From assembly GCF_040616545.1 (NCBI RefSeq), contig NZ_CP156688.1:806001-870000 (forward strand): a stretch of 64,000 nucleotides of DNA. The letters are read 5' to 3'. A program made the translations under genes and the position numbers. The first letter of the stretch is position 1. The number at the start of each line of letters is the position of its first letter. The notes beneath the pieces were generated by a model. The model searched no databases. It was not told the DNA's origin and saw nothing but the letters and a program-made list of their open reading frames with translations. This DNA comes from Akkermansia muciniphila. GTDB lineage: Bacteria > Verrucomicrobiota > Verrucomicrobiia > Verrucomicrobiales > Akkermansiaceae. Below, one piece after another: positions 37,485 through 46,246 of the stretch.

Positions 37485-39419
37485 ATGTTCGGATATTACA
37501 GACTTGCCTCCGCCGTCCCCCAGCTCCGCGTAGCTGACGTGGACTACAACACTGACCAGCTCATTGCAGGATTCCGGCAGGCCGCAGCGCAGCAGGCGGC
37601 TACAGTCGTCTTCCCGGAACTGTGCATCACGGGCTATTCCTGCGGAGACCTCTTCTTTCAGCCGCGCCTGAGGGAGGCGGCCCTGAATGGGCTGCGCCGC
37701 TTTGCAGAAGCCACGAAAGGGACCAGGACCATTGCCGTGGCGGGGCTGCCGTTCCTGTACGGAGACGCCCTGTATAATGCCGCCGCCGTAGTGCAGGGCG
37801 GCCGGGTTCTGGCGCTGGTTCCCAAAACGATGCTCCCCAACTACCGGGAATTCTATGAAAAACGGCAATTCACTTCCGGCAGGGAGCTGGGCGCGGGCGT
37901 CCGGGAGGCCACGGTCAATGGGTCGCTGGTTCCGTTCGGCACGGACATCATCTTTCATGATTCAGCCTCCTCCTTCAGCTTTGGCATAGAAATCTGTGAA
38001 GACCTTTGGAGCGTCATCCCCCCCAGCTCCATGCTGGCTCTTCAAGGCGCCAGGGCCATCTTCAACCCGTCCGCCGGAACGGAACTCACCGGCAAAGCCG
38101 CCTACCGTCGCGGACTGGTCAAACAGCAAAGCGGCAGATGCCTCTGCGCCTATGTCCTGGCCTCCGCCGGGGTGCATGAATCCACCACGGACGTGGTGTT
38201 TGGCGGGCATTCCCTCATTGCGGACAACGGCAGGCTGGCGGCGGAAGGCGAACGGTTCCGCAGGGAAAGCTCCCTTATTCTGGCAGACGTGGACTTTGAA
38301 CGGCTGGCGGCGGCGCGTCTCTCGGAAAGCTCCTTTAACGACAGCAAGGCGTTATTCCCCTCCGTAAACACCCTGCATCTCACGCTGGCGGAGGAAGTCC
38401 CCCCCTCCCCCGGCCTGGAACACGCCTGCAATCCTGCGCGGCCCTTCCTGCCCCCGCCCCGGCACCGCCAGGAACGCTGTGAAGAAATCATCGCCATCCA
38501 GACGGCGGGGCTTGCCAAGAGGATGGAACACACGCATGCCCAAAGGCTGGTGATAGGCATCTCCGGCGGCCTGGACTCCACGCTGGCCCTGCTCATCTGC
38601 GCGCGGGCATGCCAGGCGCTGGACAAGCCCGCTTCCGCCATTCTGGCCGTTACCATGCCGGGCTTCGGCACCACGGACCGGACACACACGAACGCGGTGA
38701 ATATGTGCCGCCTGCTGGGGGCGGAACTCCGGGAAATACCCATTTCTGAAGCCTCTCTCCAGCACTTCCGCGACATTGGGCACGATCCGGCGGAGCGCAC
38801 CACCACTTACGAAAACGTGCAGGCCCGCGAACGCACGCAAATCCTGATGGACCTGGCCAACAAGATGGGGGGCCTGGTGGTGGGCACGGGAGACCTGTCT
38901 GAAATAGCCCTGGGGTGGAGCACCTACAACGGGGACCACATGTCCATGTATGCGGTCAACTGCTCCATCCCGAAAACGCTGATCCGCTGTCTGATTGAAC
39001 ACATTGCCGCCCAATCCTCCCCGGAACTGGCAGCCACCCTCCTGGACATCAACAATACTCCCGTCAGCCCGGAACTGCTGCCGCCGTCGGATGACGGCAC
39101 CATTGAACAGCGGACGGAAGACGTCCTGGGGCCCTACGACCTGCATGACTTCTTCCTCTTCCATTTCATCAAATACGGCGCACAGCCGGACAAAATCCTG
39201 TATCTGGCGGAAAACGCCTTCCGGAATGAATTCCAGCCGGACTTCATCCGCCGGTGCCTAGGAATCTTCATCCGCCGCTTCTTCCGCCAGCAATTCAAGC
39301 GAAGCTGCATCCCGGACGGCCCCAAGGTGGGCACCATCTCCCTCTCCCCGCGCGGAGACTGGCGCATGCCCTCCGACGCATGGGGAACCGTCTGGTCAGA
39401 CGGACTTTCCCATAGCTGA
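37485..39419 (+). CDS. nadE: Glutamine-dependent NAD+ synthetase
   Basis: 644 residues from ATG 37485. The N-terminal nitrilase-type glutaminase domain (about 1-275) has VVFPELCITGYSCGDLF (Glu), VPKTMLPNYREFYEKRQF (Lys) and FGIEICEDLW (Cys). The C-terminal NAD+ synthase domain has the PP-loop GISGGLDSTLALL, FGTTDRTHTNA, TYENVQARERTQILMDLANKMGGLVVGTGDLSEIALGWSTYNGDH. It amidates nicotinic acid adenine dinucleotide using ammonia from glutamine. An upstream in-frame start at 37425 would add 20 unrelated residues. Convergent with the SMR gene. Confidence 0.95.
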   Translation: MFGYYRLASAVPQLRVADVDYNTDQLIAGFRQAAAQQAATVVFPELCITGYSCGDLFFQPRLREAALNGLRRFAEATKGTRTIAVAGLPFLYGDALYNAAAVVQGGRVLALVPKTMLPNYREFYEKRQFTSGRELGAGVREATVNGSLVPFGTDIIFHDSASSFSFGIEICEDLWSVIPPSSMLALQGARAIFNPSAGTELTGKAAYRRGLVKQQSGRCLCAYVLASAGVHESTTDVVFGGHSLIADNGRLAAEGERFRRESSLILADVDFERLAAARLSESSFNDSKALFPSVNTLHLTLAEEVPPSPGLEHACNPARPFLPPPRHRQERCEEIIAIQTAGLAKRMEHTHAQRLVIGISGGLDSTLALLICARACQALDKPASAILAVTMPGFGTTDRTHTNAVNMCRLLGAELREIPISEASLQHFRDIGHDPAERTTTYENVQARERTQILMDLANKMGGLVVGTGDLSEIALGWSTYNGDHMSMYAVNCSIPKTLIRCLIEHIAAQSSPELAATLLDINNTPVSPELLPPSDDGTIEQRTEDVLGPYDLHDFFLFHFIKYGAQPDKILYLAENAFRNEFQPDFIRRCLGIFIRRFFRQQFKRSCIPDGPKVGTISLSPRGDWRMPSDAWGTVWSDGLSHS

Positions 39420-39496
39420 AACGCCTGTGGCGGGGAGTGATGTTACGGGAGCGGCGGCGGTTTCCCGGCTGTGCCGTTCAACGGCACGGGATTTCT

Positions 39497-39832
39497 TTAA
39501 TGGCCCGGAGCCAGCTTCAGGCCGATGATGCCTATCAGCAGAAACGTGGCCGCCAGCATGCGCCAGACATTGGAGGAATCCCCAAACCACAGGATGCCCA
39601 CCATGAACGTGCCCAGAGCGCCGATGCCCGTCCACACGGCATAAGCCGTGCCTATGGGGATGTTCCGCTGCGCCAGCCACAGCAGGAAGCCGCTCAGAGC
39701 CATGCTGAACACGGAAAACGCAATGCAGGCGGCAAACCTGCCGCTCCCCGTACCGGGGGCCTGGGAAAGTTTAAAACCCAAAGGCCATCCGATCTCGCAG
39801 AGACCGGCCAACACCAGATAAATCCAGGACAT
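39497..39832 (-). CDS. SMR family transporter, Gdx/SugE type
   Basis: 111 residues with four transmembrane helices starting MSWIYLVLAGLCEIGWPLGFKL; Glu13 is the conserved membrane carboxylate. The TAYAVWTGIGALGTFMVGILWFG segment is the Gdx (SugE) pattern, distinct from the drug-exporting EmrE subtype, so guanidinium/H+ antiport is the expected activity. The last helix ends LLIGIIGLKLAPGH. The minus-strand leader (39833-39990) has a GCAGG-TAC-CCTGC hairpin, but I could not match it to any guanidine riboswitch class. Confidence 0.88.
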   Translation of the reverse strand: MSWIYLVLAGLCEIGWPLGFKLSQAPGTGSGRFAACIAFSVFSMALSGFLLWLAQRNIPIGTAYAVWTGIGALGTFMVGILWFGDSSNVWRMLAATFLLIGIIGLKLAPGH

Positions 39833-40351
39833 ATATTGAAATAGGGTATCCTCTTCCGTTCGCCGGCCTTCCCGAAGGGGAAAAGCTCCAAGGGCAACGG
39901 ATGCCTTGCAGGGTACCTGCGGACGCCCCGGAATCAAGCCGGCAATGCAGGCGCACTTTGTCATGCCGGGAAAATACGGGAGTTCGCCCTTATGCCTTCC
40001 AAACCGTCTTGGTCTTTTCCGGAGTCCGGTTTATTAAAAGTTCCACCATACCCACCTTTGAAACAATGGTCTTCTTTCATGAGAAAATTTCTTCCAAAAA
40101 AATATGATATGATATTATTTTCAATACATTATCAATTCATTAATTTTAAAAATATGGCCTTTTTTACAAGCGCCCCTAATATGCTTGCTGCATCGTGGGC
40201 AATCCTGGTATTAAAACTAATACGCTTAATGAGGCTCCCACACTTCTCTGCTTTTACAGTTATTGCCGGAAACCTGGTTTCAACAGGCACGGCGGGTCTG
40301 GCCTTCAGGCACAGCCGTATGACGCTCCAATAAACACCCCCAACAACATCC
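39833..40351. other. Gap before the mucin-utilisation locus
   Basis: About 520 bases. The first 160 are GC-rich leader of the SMR gene. From 40020 to 40160 the sequence turns AT-rich (ATATGATATGATATTATTTTC near 40100), a plausible promoter area for the sialidase-like gene at 40352. From 40150 to 40335 both strands have short open frames with no start signal or recognised domain, perhaps gene debris. Confidence 0.4.
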
Positions 40352-41662
40352 ATGAACTTTCCTCTTACATTCTTCACCGGAACATTTCTGGTGGTCTGCG
40401 CCATGTTCCACCTGTCCTCTTCAGCAGATATGCCCTCCCGGCACTTGAACCAGTCCACCATTCCCATTATTGATCTGGATGACTGGAAGGAAGCCCAGAT
40501 CACCGTCGACAAGGAAAAAGGCCAATACCTGGGACATCCCACCACCCTGCTCCTCAAGGACGGAAAGACCATTTTATGCGTTTATCCCAAAGGCCACGGC
40601 AGCGGAGAAATTATTCTGAAAAAATCCTTTGACGGCGGCCGGACATGGGGAGACAGGCTGCCCGTCCCCGAGTCCTGGAAGAGCAGCCGGGAAGTCCCTA
40701 CGCTTTATGAGACGGAAGATGCAGCCGGGAAGCGGCACATTCTGCTCTTCAGCGGCGTTCAGGGGGGAAACAGGAACACAAAAGCCAGAAACCGGATGGC
40801 CGTCAGCGAAGATGAAGGACGCACCTGGTCCGAATTATTTCCCATTCCCAACCAACCGGGGGGAATCGTGGTCATGAGTGACCTGATTGCCTTGAAAACC
40901 GGTAAAGGCCATTATATGGCGTCCTATCATGCCAATGCCGCAGGAGAGGATGGAGAAGGAAAATTCCGTACCCTCGAACAGTACGTGACATTCACCAGGG
41001 ACGGAGGGTTAACATGGTCCGCTCCCCAGGTTATTTTTCCCGGGACAAGGAACATGCACCTGTGCGAGGGAGGATTTGTCCGCAGCCCTGACGGAAAGAC
41101 AATTGCTCTGCTATTGAGAGAAAACAGCAGGAATAACAACTCCCAAGTCATGTTTTCACAGGATGAGGGGAAAACCTGGACTGCGCCAAAAGATCTGGCG
41201 GCAGCGCTGTGCGGGGACCGCCACCAGATTCAGCCCCTGCCGGACGAACGGCTGCTGATTCAATTCCGGGACGCGCCGCCTTCCAAGAAAAAAGGACATA
41301 CCGGCACCCCTACCGAAGGGGACTGGGTAGGCTGGGTAGGCAAATGGGAAGATCTGGCGAACGGCGGGGAGGGAATGTATAGAATCCGCTTCAAGGACAA
41401 CCGCAACGGATGGGATTGCGCATACCCCGCTGCGGAACAGCTCCCGGACGGCACTCTGGTGTGCACCACCTACGGGCACTTTGACAAGGGGGAACCTCCC
41501 TACATTCTTTCCATACGCTTTCATATAAAAGATACGGACGGTATGGCGAAAGCGTATGCAAACGGATGCCGGAAGCCTATCAGAAACGATAAGGGAAAAG
41601 GAGAAACCATTTTTGATCCCAATGATCCGGCGGCCATCAACAAGTTGTTGAAACGTTCCTGA
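40352..41662 (+). CDS. Sialidase-like BNR/Asp-box protein (six-bladed propeller)
   Basis: 436 residues. Signal peptide (to about residue 24, HLSSSADM). Asp boxes SFDGGRTW, SEDEGRTW, TRDGGLTW and SQDEGKTW mark the propeller blades. Where GH33 sialidases have the RIP motif this protein has YLGHPTTLLL. A downstream CEGGFVRSPDG...LLRENSR and HQIQPLPDERLLIQFRD, plus a late Tyr (CAYPAAEQLPDG), keep several positions expected in the pocket. It may therefore act on a different acidic sugar or linkage, or only bind. It opens the locus that also contains a true sialidase, a regulator and an M60 mucinase. Confidence 0.8.
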   Translation: MNFPLTFFTGTFLVVCAMFHLSSSADMPSRHLNQSTIPIIDLDDWKEAQITVDKEKGQYLGHPTTLLLKDGKTILCVYPKGHGSGEIILKKSFDGGRTWGDRLPVPESWKSSREVPTLYETEDAAGKRHILLFSGVQGGNRNTKARNRMAVSEDEGRTWSELFPIPNQPGGIVVMSDLIALKTGKGHYMASYHANAAGEDGEGKFRTLEQYVTFTRDGGLTWSAPQVIFPGTRNMHLCEGGFVRSPDGKTIALLLRENSRNNNSQVMFSQDEGKTWTAPKDLAAALCGDRHQIQPLPDERLLIQFRDAPPSKKKGHTGTPTEGDWVGWVGKWEDLANGGEGMYRIRFKDNRNGWDCAYPAAEQLPDGTLVCTTYGHFDKGEPPYILSIRFHIKDTDGMAKAYANGCRKPIRNDKGKGETIFDPNDPAAINKLLKRS

Positions 41663-41769
41663 ACAACCGCCTCTTCCGTCTCTTCCCCGGAGTCATCTCA
41701 AACCATTCCGGGGCATGCGGCAAGCCCATGCTTGCAACACGGCGTGAAAAGGAAGTATCATTTACCTTC

Positions 41770-42867
41770 ATGAAGCGCCATGGCAAGGCATCAGCCGAAG
41801 AAATAACCGTCGCTAAACTGAAAATGCGTCTTCAGTCAGGCCGGTTCAACGGGGTGATGCCCAGTGAGCGGGAGCTGAGCCGCGAGCTGGCAGCCGGCAG
41901 GGATACCATCAGAAAAGCCCTGGCGCAGTTACAGGAAGAAGGGCTGATAGCCGCACCGGAAAAAAACAGGGTCAGGCAGGTGACAAGAACGCTCCCGGAG
42001 ACCCCTGCGAACCTGCCGAAAAAACATGTCTGCTTCCTGTCCTCCCTTCCCCTCCGCGATCTTCCGCAAAGCATCTGGGTGGAACTTCATGAACTGGGGA
42101 CTGCTCTGCGCGCCGAAGGGATGGAACTTCAATTAATGGAAGCTCCATGGACCGGAAAAGACCATTCGGAACACCGCCTGCGCAAGATAGAAGCCTCCGC
42201 ATGCTGCTATTGCTGGATACTCTATCGAACTACGGAGGAAGTGCAGCTGTGGTTTAAGAAAAAGGGCATTCCGTGCCTCGTCAGGGGAATCTCCTACCCG
42301 TCTTCCAGGCTGCCATACCTGGACACACACTGGGAAGTTCTGGTGCGCCACGCGGCGGGGTATCTGCATCAGAAAGGGCACCGCCGCGTGGCGCTCTGCA
42401 TTCCGGCCTCGAAATTGAGGGGCAACAGTTTAATGGAAAAAGGGCTTCTTTCCTTTCAAGGGGAAAAATGGGTTCCTCACCTTATCCGCATGCCTGAGGA
42501 CGCGGCACAGGCTGCCCGGGCGCTGGACCGGGCATTTCTGCGTGATCCCGGCATCACGGCGCTTATCTCCACGCGTGGCAGGATGCTTGTTTCCATCATC
42601 TCATGGGCTTCCTCCCAGGCCAGGAATATCCCGGGAGACATAAGCCTGCTGAGCCTGGTGGATGAACCCTACATCAGGCATGTCACGCCTCCCATAACAT
42701 CCTACCGCCAGCCCACGGGCAAGACGGCCCGCAGACTGATACGGATGATTGAAGCGCTGGTTGAACAACGGCGCGTATCCAACAGCCTCATCATCCCGGA
42801 ACTGTGTCCGGGAGGCTCCGTCCAGGTGATGTGCGGAAGGAGAATTGAGCCATCCGCACCACAGTAA
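41770..42867 (+). CDS. GntR-type HTH regulator with LacI-type sugar-sensing domain
   Basis: 365 residues from ATG 41770 (AAGGAAG lies upstream; an in-frame ATG at 41728 would add 14 residues). The N-terminus is a winged helix of GntR type: AKLKMRLQSGRFNGVMPSERELSRELAAGRDTIRKALAQLQEEGLI. From about residue 85 to the end is a periplasmic-binding-protein/LacI-like sensor: HVCFLSSLPLRDL, AAGYLHQKGHRRVALCIPAS, ALISTRGRMLVSIISWA, DISLLSLVDEP. Such GntR-LacI hybrids (AraR-like) answer to a sugar. Its position between two sialidase-family genes suggests it controls them, with sialic acid or a mucin sugar as effector; this is inference. Confidence 0.82.
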   Translation: MKRHGKASAEEITVAKLKMRLQSGRFNGVMPSERELSRELAAGRDTIRKALAQLQEEGLIAAPEKNRVRQVTRTLPETPANLPKKHVCFLSSLPLRDLPQSIWVELHELGTALRAEGMELQLMEAPWTGKDHSEHRLRKIEASACCYCWILYRTTEEVQLWFKKKGIPCLVRGISYPSSRLPYLDTHWEVLVRHAAGYLHQKGHRRVALCIPASKLRGNSLMEKGLLSFQGEKWVPHLIRMPEDAAQAARALDRAFLRDPGITALISTRGRMLVSIISWASSQARNIPGDISLLSLVDEPYIRHVTPPITSYRQPTGKTARRLIRMIEALVEQRRVSNSLIIPELCPGGSVQVMCGRRIEPSAPQ

Positions 42868-42870
42868 GCT

Positions 42871-44091
42871 CTACTTAATCACGGGAGCCTTCTTGCCGGC
42901 AGAGAGTCCCGTGTCCTTCCCGTCCGTCAGCCAGTCAATCGTGATGGGAACAAACTTCAGCTTCTTGATATGCGGCTGGTTCTCCTCATAAAGCACGCCT
43001 ACTACGCCGGGCTCCACCATGGCAAGGCTGGAATAGGCAAAACCGCCTTCTCCCAGCAGTTTTTTCACCGGCCAGGTCTTGCCGTTGTCATAGCTCATTG
43101 CCACCTGCCCCTTGATGCGCCGTCCGGCGCTGGGTCCGGAAAACAGAATGCGGCTCTTGCCGCCAAAGGCAGGCTGGTCCGTCAGAGAATAAGTCATCAG
43201 GGAATTCTGCGTGCTGTCGCAAAACAATTCCGGAGCATCTTCCACTTCACCCCATGTCTCTCCGCCGTCCTGCGACCACACGATGCGGCGGCAATTGCCT
43301 CCGCCCCAGTGGCGCGCGACCATGACCACGCCTCCGTTATCCGTTTCCGCGATGGACGTTTCATTCACCAGGCCCTTCATATTGGCGGTTGGCTGGCTCT
43401 GCTTCCAGCTTTTGCCGCCGTCATCACTGTAAATGCAGGAAATCACCCACTTGCCGAACGGTCCTTCATTCATCGGAATTACCAGACGCCCCTTGTGGGG
43501 GCCGCTCCTCAACTGCGCTCCGGAATTCGGGCCGGAAGCCATGATATCCACGCCCGTGGGGCGCTTGGTCGTCTTCGTGATATCCTCCGGCTTCGTCCAG
43601 GTGGCGCCTCCGTTCCTGCTCTGGATCATGAAATTGCGGATGCACTTCTCATCATCCCATCCCTGGGGGATATTGGGCTGCCGTTCCTTGACCCCGGCGG
43701 GATAACGCTGGAACACGACAGTCACCGTCTTGGTTTTGGCATCATAAACCGGGCAGGGATTATTAAAGGTGGCCCCATGCGACTTGGCGATCGCCCGGGG
43801 ACGTGACCAGGTCTTCCCGCCATTCTTGCTGACGCTCATGATCAGGTCATTTTCCCCCTGGTCCGTATTCTTGTACCGGCCTTCGGCAAACGCCAGAAGC
43901 TGCCCCTTGCCGAGGCTGAGCAATGCGGGAATGCGGATGGACGCATAAGGATTCCCCTCCCCTGCGCTGAACACGGTCACGGCGTTATCCGTGGGAAAGC
44001 CGGCCTTTTCTTCTTGCCCCAATGCCGGCAATGCCACGGCGCATACGGCACTCATCAAACACTTGAATACGGAATTCATCATCCTCTTCAT
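42871..44091 (-). CDS. GH33 exo-sialidase
   Basis: 406 residues from ATG 44091, with a signal peptide (SAVCAVALPALGQ). It has the catalytic arginine in RIP (YASIRIPALL, R53) and AFAEGRYKNTDQGENDLIM (Arg and acid/base Asp). Asp boxes SKNGGKTW, SRNGGATW, SDDGGKSW and SQDGGETW follow, then the nucleophile-side Glu in VNETSIAETDNG, further Arg (NCRRIVWS, GPSAGRR) and Tyr in GGFAYSSLAMV. The set looks complete, so an active sialidase releasing terminal Neu5Ac from mucin is expected. It is convergent with the regulator (3-base gap) and probably corresponds to the A. muciniphila sialidase Amuc_0625. Confidence 0.92.
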   Translation of the reverse strand: MKRMMNSVFKCLMSAVCAVALPALGQEEKAGFPTDNAVTVFSAGEGNPYASIRIPALLSLGKGQLLAFAEGRYKNTDQGENDLIMSVSKNGGKTWSRPRAIAKSHGATFNNPCPVYDAKTKTVTVVFQRYPAGVKERQPNIPQGWDDEKCIRNFMIQSRNGGATWTKPEDITKTTKRPTGVDIMASGPNSGAQLRSGPHKGRLVIPMNEGPFGKWVISCIYSDDGGKSWKQSQPTANMKGLVNETSIAETDNGGVVMVARHWGGGNCRRIVWSQDGGETWGEVEDAPELFCDSTQNSLMTYSLTDQPAFGGKSRILFSGPSAGRRIKGQVAMSYDNGKTWPVKKLLGEGGFAYSSLAMVEPGVVGVLYEENQPHIKKLKFVPITIDWLTDGKDTGLSAGKKAPVIK

Positions 44092-44734
44092 CCTATTCCA
44101 CTTTCTCTTTCCGCACAACAGCCATGTCATGCATTCGAGTGAAGACCAGAGGAAACTCTTGAGGAATGAAGGCAACCAATTCGGTCTTCCGCAGGTCTAC
44201 CGGATGCCGTTACGCCTTCCGGAAGAAGGGAGTCAAAAACACGCCTTCCGGGCAATTCATGACTCGGTAATCATGCGCCTCCTTTTTCCGCCTCTTGGCA
44301 GAGATTTCACGTCAGGACTCTCAGATGGGGAAAAATCGGACCAATAACAGCCGTGGCTGTGCCGCACGTGACGAAATACCCGTTAAAAAGAAACCTGCGG
44401 GAAGCAATCGTTCCCTGATGAAGCCATTCTCCCAGAGGTCATACTCTCAATATGAAAATATGTCAGGATCTCAAAACTGATAGGAACACGCATCCATGGA
44501 ATGTTGCTATTCCTGGCGGGAACTCTTTCAGGGAAAATGAAAAACGATGTCGCGTACGGAAGAGCGCGGCTTCTCCCAGCCGGATGGGAAACCTCGGCGG
44601 TAATACATTTGCAGCCGGGAAACAGAGGGGCCGGCAACGGGATGCCCATGAAATGTAACGAGAAACATAACGATGGACACTAAGGAAACACGGCCATCTT
44701 TGGATGAATGATCCAGGCATAAACTGAAAGACAT
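44092..44734. other. Intergenic stretch upstream of the sialidase gene
   Basis: About 640 bases. Several short frames of 60-120 codons exist on both strands, none with a start signal, domain or consistent codon bias. The first 100 bases should include the sialidase promoter on the minus strand; no clear -35/-10 pair stands out. Confidence 0.4.
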
Positions 44735-45011
44735 TCTGATTTTTATATCAATGATGACTGCGACACCGGGAGCGGTTTTTACGGAGCCGTTCTGAAGACG
44801 CTTGAACCAGTCAAGGACGCCGACCGCTCCATGGTGCTCAGCACCAGACTCATGGGGCCCCTTGCAAACGCCTAACGAATTCGGCTTCAGCGGAAAATAT
44901 GATCAACCATGAAATATCAGCCAAGTTACGAAATCGGATATTGACGGAGGGCTACACAGCAATTTCGGAAGAACGTATGACAATCCTGAACAAGCGAAAA
45001 AAACGCGTTAA
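44735..45011 (+). pseudogene. Possible coding remnant
   Basis: Reading the + strand gives protein-like pieces interrupted by stops and frame changes: DFYINDDCDTGSGFYGAVLK with a stop at about 44872, then NEFGFSGKYDQP, KYQPSYEIGY and GLHSNFGRTYDNPEQAKKTR. Codon choice in these pieces resembles neighbouring genes. This looks like the worn-down 3' part of a gene rather than random intergenic DNA. No family is identified. Confidence 0.3.
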
Positions 45012-45194
45012 CGTCTATTCCAAAAACTGGGTTTTCTATTGAAATACAGAAACTTAATATGTTCGTCGCTTTGTACCAACATGGAAAAAGTGTTGTGCAG
45101 GCTAAAATACCCCCCTTAATCTAAATTACATACAGATGATATCGAACATTTTCACAATAACTTACTTTAATATAAACAGTAAAAAATATTTTCA

Positions 45195-45950
45195 ATGAAA
45201 AACTTTTTCCTCATTCTGGTGGCATTTGTAGCTTGTAGCTCGGTTCAAGCCGAGTTGCTGTCCCATTTCCTTGACGGACAGCCAAGCCCTTATAACCACG
45301 CTGCCACAGTACCCGGCATTGACTCTTCGGGAGGCAGCCAGATGACTACTTATGAGGGGGCCATCACTTCATTCACCTACAGCAGAAATCTGGATATGAT
45401 CAACTTCCCAACCGTATCGGGTGGCGATGGCAACTATTGGGCCCTGTTCAATGATCATACAACGCCGAGCGATACACCCCACTACGACAAATCATATATT
45501 CAATTTTCAACCAAGGCAGAAGAAGGAAAATCCCTTGATTTATATAACATTACATTTGATTGGGGAGCGGCTGTGCTGGAACCCACAACAGTAACTTCAC
45601 GGTTCGGATTTGAAATTTTCGCCAACATAGGCGGAGAGGATTGGATACCTCTTGGTCTGACAAGCCAGCGAGGCGTCATTAGTGTTGGAACAGATGCAGG
45701 ATTCAAAACTTTTGATCAAAGTGTATCTTTCGACTTAACTTCCTGGAGTCAAACCTATAGCAACATAAACGAAGTCACATTCAGAATTGCTTTTGCCAAC
45801 ACGACCGAAGATGTTGAAGAAAGTTTGGCGATTAGCAACATACGGCTCAACGGCATGGCGCATGATGCTATTCCGGAGCCTTCGACCTCCATGCTTGGCT
45901 TGCTTGCATTCATTTCCTGTCTCGTCCGTAGAAAAGTCCGGCCAGCCTAG
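45195..45950 (+). CDS. PEP-CTERM secreted protein of unknown function
   Basis: 251 residues. Signal peptide MKNFFLILVAFVACSSVQA, a roughly 205-residue beta-rich body with no recognised domain (SLDLYNITFDWGAAV, FGFEIFANIGGEDWIPLGL, LAISNIRLNGM, a jelly-roll-like series) and a C-terminal PEP-CTERM signal IPEPSTSMLGLLAFISCLVRR. The body pattern resembles verrucomicrobial proteins with carbohydrate-binding folds. The gene is more AT-rich than its neighbours and is preceded by AT-rich DNA, so it may have been acquired separately or be weakly expressed. Confidence 0.82.
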   Translation: MKNFFLILVAFVACSSVQAELLSHFLDGQPSPYNHAATVPGIDSSGGSQMTTYEGAITSFTYSRNLDMINFPTVSGGDGNYWALFNDHTTPSDTPHYDKSYIQFSTKAEEGKSLDLYNITFDWGAAVLEPTTVTSRFGFEIFANIGGEDWIPLGLTSQRGVISVGTDAGFKTFDQSVSFDLTSWSQTYSNINEVTFRIAFANTTEDVEESLAISNIRLNGMAHDAIPEPSTSMLGLLAFISCLVRRKVRPA

Positions 45951-46246
45951 ATTGTGCAGAAAATTATTCCGGCTCATCGGAAGATAAATAAAACGGGTGA
46001 AAAAAATAAATGAGGCAAATTGCAACAGCAATAGGAAAAATTCTCCACCCTTCTTATTTTCTAAAATATACGCTGGACAAACAATCTACAAACGATAATC
46101 GGGCCTTAGATCTCTTTCATTTGAACTGGCTCCAATTTAGGGTATAGGTCACTAAGACGAGAACAGGAACTCCATGTCTTTCAGAAGGAATGGATAAACC
46201 ATGCAGGAGGAAGGAACAAAAGCGGCTCCGGCTGCCTCATGAAAAC

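Noticed and set aside
39833-39990. Possible guanidine riboswitch before the Gdx-type SMR gene
   Set aside because: The leader has a GCAGG-TAC-CCTGC hairpin and a nearby GGCATCCGTTGCCC stretch loosely like class III, but the conserved core positions of classes I, II and III could not be matched. A covariance-model search would settle it.
39992-40572. Open frames on both strands before the sialidase-like gene
   Set aside because: The minus-strand frame has a protein-like stretch near 40140-40330, but it runs into the start of the sialidase-like gene and no start or family could be found. Described as possible debris.
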